NCBI GenBank assembly: GCA_027559495.1
Contig: JAMXSV010000004.1
Coordinates: forward strand, 248,001-312,000
Direction of reading: 5' to 3'
Length of the DNA: 64,000 nt
Origin: Aurifilum marmelostoma
Lineage: Eukaryota > Ascomycota > Sordariomycetes > Diaporthales > Cryphonectriaceae
Below are positions 58,224 to 64,000 of this stretch, piece by piece; position 1 is the first letter of the stretch; each line of letters opens with the position of its first letter. The notes beneath the pieces are model-generated. The model was not told the DNA's origin. It did not search any database and was given only the letters and a program-made list of their open reading frames with translations. The translations under genes were made by a program, and so were the position numbers.

Positions 58224-60617
58224 TCATTGTGTCTTTCGGCTCCTGAACCTGGAGCGTTGTCGTAAGTTGTAGGTACAATCATGGGAGGTGTGTACATACA
58301 TTGCACATTTTTATAACGAATGTACTTAGTATATAATACATATTGTAGGCTGCTGCAATGTGATTCTCCACTCTATTCTTTGCTTCCTCGTAGTCATGAT
58401 CCATTTATCCGAAAGATCCTGTACCTACATACCACAGTACATACCTGATCTGCGTTGATCCTCTGCGGACATGCTGTAGTGTGTTTATCCTGTGGAGCTT
58501 GACTGCTTGGTTACGCTGTACCTGCACGCATTCGCTGTTGTACTGCTACTATGTAGTACTGTGTACTTCGTATACTATATACTATGTATTCCAGAAAGTC
58601 TATTGACGATAAAGGCGGGCGTCACTTGACTTGGGCCCACCTCTGTCCAGCAATGGCGTGTCACGAGCGCTGGCAACAGCAGCAACAAAGAATTTACCGG
58701 AGCACGGCGCCCAATCCTGTCTTGATCTCCGCCGCATCTCCACGAGGGTCAGGTCCACAGAATAAGCTATCCTTAAAATTTAGTGGGAGCGTCCACGATC
58801 AACGAAGAGGTCCCGGTCGTGCCAAGGTGACGGATAAATGCTTGGGAAAGGCCCCGAGGTCAGGATGCTAAGCTCCAGCCCAAGTGTAGACCGAGGCTTG
58901 AACTTATTGTCAACGTGTCTGGGCATTGCTTGTTGAGACCGGGTCCTCTAGTGGGACTGGAATGAATATATGCGACGCCTCACCCGGCCAATCGTTACTT
59001 AGCCCCCAGGTCTGTCTCACACCGACACGCTGCAGTGCAATTTTTCCACACGCTATCTGTCTCCTCGGACTCGAGACTGAGATCTGGTTGCAGCTTATAT
59101 CAGCTATCAGAAGAAAGATAAGACCTAAAGACGGTGTGTGTGGGTGTTGCAAAGGGTGCAACGCTGAAGTGGGCACAAACCACTCGCTTGGTATTTCAGC
59201 CCTGTACTACTACACACTGCTGCTACTTTACGGTGCTACGGTAGTAGCGTCTGCATCCTTGACTGGGTGACACTCCCCGTGCTCGGTGTCTTGGTACGTC
59301 CAAGAAGCCCGTCTGCATGGCTCAGAGGCTGAAAGTCCAGTGACTTTGTGTGAAAAGCGGGAAAGAATGGTCGTCAACGGCCCAACATTCCCTGACTGTT
59401 GCAATTCACAGGCCCCGAAAGCCGAGGATAGACCGGCCTTGGAAACAAACGGCAGCAGGCTTTGAGCCCTGAGACTGTAACGGGGGGAGGATCGGAAAAA
59501 CGATTAAAGAACTAAAGGAAGCAAGAGGTGTGGTATTACTTGAGATTGGTCGGATACAGTTGGAGTCCAAAATGTCAACATGGCACAGGCACAAAGTATA
59601 TTCTAGCGCTGGACTTTGTACGTACCCTAAGGTTCGTTCAGTGAAGAGGGAGATTAGTGCCAAGCGGACTTTGTACCAGATCTCAGCCCGAGGTTGCAAT
59701 AGGCAGTGGGTTAAGAAATGAGGGGCCGTGGAAAGTTCCCCATTGTTAAACACAAGTCCACACCCTTCCGGCCTGGTTCCTTATCGCTGGCCTGGTGGCA
59801 GCCCCTGGGAGGGTCACGCTCTCGCAAGAGCTGCTGCATCTGAAACCCGCGCCGTAGAAGACTGGTTGAATCGAGAAAGAAGAAGAAGAAGAAGAAAAAA
59901 AGAATAGGAGGAGGAAAACCTTGAGAGCGATACGAAGGGCAAGACACGAGAGCAGACATGGGAAAAGCAGATCTCGGAAACAGAACGACGACCCCAGTAT
60001 GTTTCAGACATTGATCATCACTACTTCACTTCCGAGGTATGTACGCACTCGGCACGTGTCTAGGATGTCAAAAGGTCGTACTTTTTCCGCCTTCTCCATT
60101 TTTTTTTTTGCCTCGCCATCCGGAACCCTGCCCTGGCTTTGAGCCTGGCCGTTGGCTCGCATCCCCGGATTTTCCTGCCCCAGAGTGTCCAGGTTCCAAC
60201 CCCCTCGTGACGACCCACACTCCATCGCCCACCGCATCCGCCTTGTCAACTCTCTGTCCTGTCATCTGAGGATCTTGCATTTTCCTCGTGTTTGCTATGT
60301 TGATCTTGTAACCTTGGTGTCTTTTTTTGTCCAGCTGTCATCTGATCATTTCTCATCCGTCCTTGATCTTCGTCCCCTTCATCTTGGAAGCCCCTGGAAC
60401 GCTGGTCCCTGGAAGAGATCAACAAGGGCGCTACTACGGGTACCATGGACCACATTCCACTGACTAGCAGTAATGCTACGTAGTATTATGTACTACTACC
60501 CAAGAAAATGACCACTGCGGCGGTGGCGCGGCCGGTCGGCAAGCAAGAGCGAAAACGGCAAAGCAGTGCGCCTGAAGGATGAGAGCAGATGCAGGACCAC
60601 TTGGAGAGCACATGCGC

Positions 60618-60662
60618 GCACACACACACACTCTGTCTCTCTCTCACACACACACACACACA
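60618..60662 (+). repeat. CA / CT compound microsatellite
   Basis: CA, TCTCTCTC, then CA units, about 640 bases upstream of the transporter start. Confidence 0.8.
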
Positions 60663-61272
60663 AAGTACAAGCAGGATTCAGTTCCTTGGCGGTCAGAAAT
60701 TCGCGTTGGAGCCGATGGGGAACTCAAGCCAACCAGCAATCCCTCTTTCCCTTACCCCAGCTTTGCAGGCCTTCCCCAGCCCGTACCCCAACCTGTTTAT
60801 GCACCAATCAGAAGCCACCGCTTGAGACAGCAGAGGCCCCTCCCACCCCATCACCATTGGTGCGCTTGCGTAGGATCACTAGTGGGCAGGAGGGCCGTCT
60901 GGGGGTAGCTTGCTTGCTGTGGTGCTCTGGTCCGGCCCGATTGGGGACGCGCGAACATTTGGACCTCGTGGTCTGGCATCCTGGCGTCCGGGGGGAGGAG
61001 GGGGGGGGGGGGGGATTTGCAGCCCGATGTAACAACAAAGGCGAGCATCTTGTATAAGATCCCTCGTCTGGCCCGCCTCCTCCTGCAGCTGCTGCAGCTC
61101 TGCTTGGTACCCCGTGCATTGGTCTGATCCAGCCGTCAGAATCTTCTCTTGTCCTCCTGCCTCTGCTGAAGAACCAGCCCACTAACGCGACATTCACGCA
61201 CGAGAGAGACAGAGATTCGCGCGTGCGCGTGTGTGAGAGAGAGAGAGTGAGGAAAAAGAAAGCAAAGGGATA

Positions 61273-61300
61273 AAAGACAGACAGACAGACAGACAGACAT
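61273..61300 (+). repeat. ACAG tetranucleotide repeat abutting the MFS start codon
   Basis: Six to seven ACAG units end two bases before the ATG at 61302, so the repeat is in the 5' leader and could alter initiation context if its length changes. Confidence 0.8.
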
Positions 61301-61301
61301 C

Positions 61302-63390
61302 ATGTCGTCAGCTCCCGTCGAGCCAGAGAAGGAGGTGCACCACAGCGACGAGAAGGTCGTGTCCGACGAGCTCAGGGACAATGACCACGATCTCAGGGAG
61401 AAGGAGGATATCCTCCACACCGAGGTCCTGGGCAACCAGGATCTCATGAACGAGGCCTTCAACCATGAGGACCACGAGCACGAGCAGACCCTCTGGCAAG
61501 CCGTCAAGGACCATCCCATGGCCTGCCTGTGGGCTTTCATCTTCTGCTTTACAATTGTCAGTGAACCCGCCTCCTCCTTCTCTCACTCTTCCTCGCCGAC
61601 CTACAAGAATCTGGGGCTAACATATTCCCACCCACTCCCTCTCTTGTCACCAGGTGATGGAGTCGTTCGACATGTTCCTGAACGGTAACTTTGTCGCCCT
61701 TCCCGCCTTTCAACGAAAATATGGTGTCATGGACAATGGATCCAAGGTCATCCCCACCAAGTGGCAGAGTGCCCTGTTCCAGTCTGGTCAGTGTGGTGCT
61801 TTTGTTGGTGTCTTCCTGGCAGGACCCGTCACCAACCGCCTCGGCTACCGCTGGACCACCATCCTGGCCCTCATCCTCATGAACGCCACCATCTTTATCT
61901 CCTTCTTTGTGAGTATTGGCAACCCCCCCCCTTTCCCCCTCAGGCTCTCTGTCTACTGTGTAGTCTCGAGCGTACGTACTCTTCTGACAAAGAACATTTC
62001 TCCAACCAAAACAGGCCGATTCTCTCGCCGCGCTCGTCATCGGACAGGCGTTTGAAGGTGTCCCCTGGGGTTTCTTCATTGCCAACTCCCCCGCCTACGC
62101 CAGCGAAGTTGTCCCTCTGGCCCTTCGTGGCGCTTGCACGGCCACACTTCAGATGAGTTGGTCCATCGGCAGCATCATTGTCGCCGCTGCCACCTACGGC
62201 TACAACCAGCGGAACGACCAGTGGGCCTGGAGAGTTCCTCTTGCCCTGCAGTGGATCTTCCCTGTGAGTCTCTCCCTCTTCCTCCTCCTCGCCCCCCCCC
62301 CCCTTTTTCTTGTTCCACTATGTCTCGAAACGAAGAATCAAGGGACTGACGTTTTGTTTCTCCACAGACCCCTCTTCTAATCCTCATCTTCCTCGCCCCC
62401 GAGTCCCCATGGTGGCTGGCGCGCCGCGGGCGCAAGCAAGAGGCCCTCCGGTCCGTCGAGCGCCTCGGCCGCCAGTCCAGACAGAATGCTCATGAGAAGC
62501 TCGCCATGATCGAGCGTACCATTGAGATCGAGGCCCAGATGGGCGGCTCCCCTACTCTCCTCGACCTGTTCAAGGGTACCGACCTGAGGCGGACAACCAT
62601 TACCTGCCTGATGTACGCCTCGCAGAACTTTGCCGGCAATCTGATTGCCAACCAGGCCACTTTCTTCTTTGAGCGTGAGTAGCACCCGTGAGATTGTTAT
62701 CCCCTTTTTATCCTGGATCATTCCAGTACCCACCCACACACAAGGCCCAGCCCGAATGTTTTGAAAGGATTTGCAGGCTTCAAGGACTAACCTCTACTTC
62801 CACAATCAGAGGCCGGCATGTCATCGGACTTTGCTTTCAAGCTGAACCTGATCAACTCATGCCTTCAGTTCGTCGCCAACGCGTGCTCCTGGTTCCTCTC
62901 GGGCTGGTTTGGCCGCCGCACCATCTACCTGTGGGGCACCGCCACCAACGTCACCTTCCTCTTCATCCTGGGCATCATCGCCTCCATCCCGCAGACCAAT
63001 GCGACCAACTATGCCCAGGCCATCCTCGGCATCATAATCTCCTTCGTCTTCGCAGGCACCCTCGGCCCCATCAGCTACTCCATCATCGCCGAGACCTCCT
63101 CCGTGCGCCTCCGCGCCCTGAGCACCGGTGTCGGCCGCGCTGCCTACTACGTGGCCGAGATCCCCATGATCTACCTCGCCTCCCAGATGCTCAACACCAC
63201 CGGCTGGAACATGGCCGGCAAGTGCGGCTACGTCTGGGGCAGCACCGCCGTCGTCTGCTGGGTCATGGCCTACTTCTTCCTCCCCGAGCTCAAGCACCGC
63301 TCCTACCGTGAGCTGGACATCCTGTTCAACCGCAGGGTCCCCGCAAGGAAGTTCAAGAGCACCGTCATCGATGTCAAGGACAACGAGTAG
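61302..63390 (+). CDS. MFS sugar transporter (maltose/alpha-glucoside permease type)
   Basis: Five exons, 61302-61556, 61654-61908, 62015-62263, 62368-62674 and 62810-63390, with introns of 97, 106, 104 and 135 nt, give 548 aa. A hydrophilic acidic N-terminus leads to 12 predicted membrane helices. Sugar-porter features are visible: the first helix with ESFDMFLNGNFVALPAF, NRLGYRWTT (cytosolic loop 2-3), GQAFEGVPWGFFIANSPAYA, SEVVPLALRG, APESPWWLARRGRKQEALRS (PESPR-like end of helix 6), SWFLSGWFGRRTIYLWG and FAGTLGPISYSIIAETSS, then SVRLRALSTG. The PESPWWL form and the hydrophilic flanks resemble fungal alpha-glucoside/H+ symporters. It sits in the plasma membrane. The first donor is GTCAGT, a less common form that phase and conservation require. 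The substrate is not proven by sequence. Confidence 0.93.
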
Positions 63391-64000
63391 AGAGGACACA
63401 CCGGCGGTGTGGGTGCGTTGCACGCATCCCGTGCATACCATCCGTGGTCGGGCAGGGTCATGCCGACAAGAGCAGATATACATCTTTATATTAGAGCTAA
63501 AAACCCTGCGATTCTTTCTCTTCAGCGCTGTCGTGGACGCCTGCACATGGGTCTTATATTTCTTTCTTTTCGCATGACCCCTTCCGAGGCCCGTTTTCAC
63601 ACCGGTCAAGGTCCAAGCTGTATTTTGGTAGCTTTTGTTTGAAATCTGCCCAGGCTGAAGAATACAACAATCTTGAATCAAAGTTGGAACATGTGAAGAT
63701 TCATAATGTGCTTGATAAGGTACACACTGATGTGGGAAGTGCAGTTTCTGCTGAAATTGAAATCCCCCCCCCCTCCCCCCAGCCCGGGTCCAAACATGTG
63801 ACGCTGCCTTTGAGGCTCCCACCGGTCGAGGTGTGAAGTTCCGGCTGCGCCTCTTGGTTCTGGGATACGAAAGGCCCATGTTGAGGCTCCTTATGGTTCA
63901 GAGCTACTTTCCAATGAGCAGCCACAATGGGTAGTCTCCAGTGAAGAGAGGAAGAAATAAAGAAGAAAAAAAAAAAGAAGAAAACAGAAACACCTCTTCA
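63391..64000. other. 3' flank of the transporter
   Basis: No gene is supported. A C-run near 63764-63780 and an A-rich end of the window are present. Confidence 0.55.

Larger units (their letters stand above)
58224..61301. other. Intergenic, 3 kb
   Basis: No gene is supported. It includes an AT-rich patch with repeated GTAC/TAGTA-type words (58270-58590), T9 near 60100, and the leader of the MFS gene with CA/CT microsatellites and an ACAG repeat. Confidence 0.5.

Noticed and set aside
60599..60662. CA/CT-rich stretch considered as a CRISPR-like or structured repeat array
   Set aside because: It is a simple microsatellite. There are no spacers and the organism is a fungus.

Overview
The window is nuclear DNA of a filamentous ascomycete, most likely a sordariomycete. 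Short GT-AG introns (about 60-190 nt, one of 308 nt) interrupt most genes. Coding DNA is GC-rich, and intergenic DNA is full of simple repeats and long C, A and T runs. The proteins belong to Pezizomycotina-type families: an Ssk1 response regulator, Sec2, Doa1/Ufd3, Spt8, a BIM1-like copper protein, a fungal-specific transcription factor and FAD monooxygenases. Nothing bacterial, viral or clearly transposon-derived was recognised.

Layout. 0-15.5 kb: the 3' part of a Q/P-rich gene (+), a GH43 glycosidase (+), a tRNA-like gene (-), a CCDC97-like protein (-), a possible small secreted protein (-), an unrecognised proline-rich gene (+) and the osmostress response regulator SSK1 (-). 15.5-27.8 kb: gene-poor, with one fungal transcription factor (-). 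27.8-34.3 kb: the SEC2 exocytosis GEF (+) and a BIM1-like secreted copper protein (+). 34.9-43.2 kb: a housekeeping block of three WD40 genes, namely DOA1 (-) sharing a divergent promoter with a STRAP-like protein (+), then SPT8 of SAGA (+). 43.9-51.5 kb: a small Cys/His-rich protein (-) and two fungal PD-(D/E)XK nuclease-like proteins (+) in sparse, accessory-looking DNA. 54.2-63.4 kb: two unrelated FAD monooxygenases and an MFS sugar-type transporter, all on the + strand.

Five gene models (GH43, the 10.4-kb gene, SSK1, STRAP-like and one PD-(D/E)XK gene) each need exactly one base removed to stay in frame. In three of them the extra base sits in a visible C or G run. This looks like a systematic homopolymer insertion artefact, although real lesions cannot be excluded from one sequence. 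Known roles are housekeeping (Rab GTPase activation, ubiquitin-dependent sorting, SAGA transcription, stress phosphorelay) or nutrition and metabolism (GH43, MFS transporter, monooxygenases). There is no convincing single large biosynthetic cluster. The less ordinary items are the intron-bearing tRNA-like gene, the nuclease-like pair, the transcription factor without a visible DNA-binding domain, the cryptic secreted peptide gene and an in-frame open region after the STRAP stop codon.
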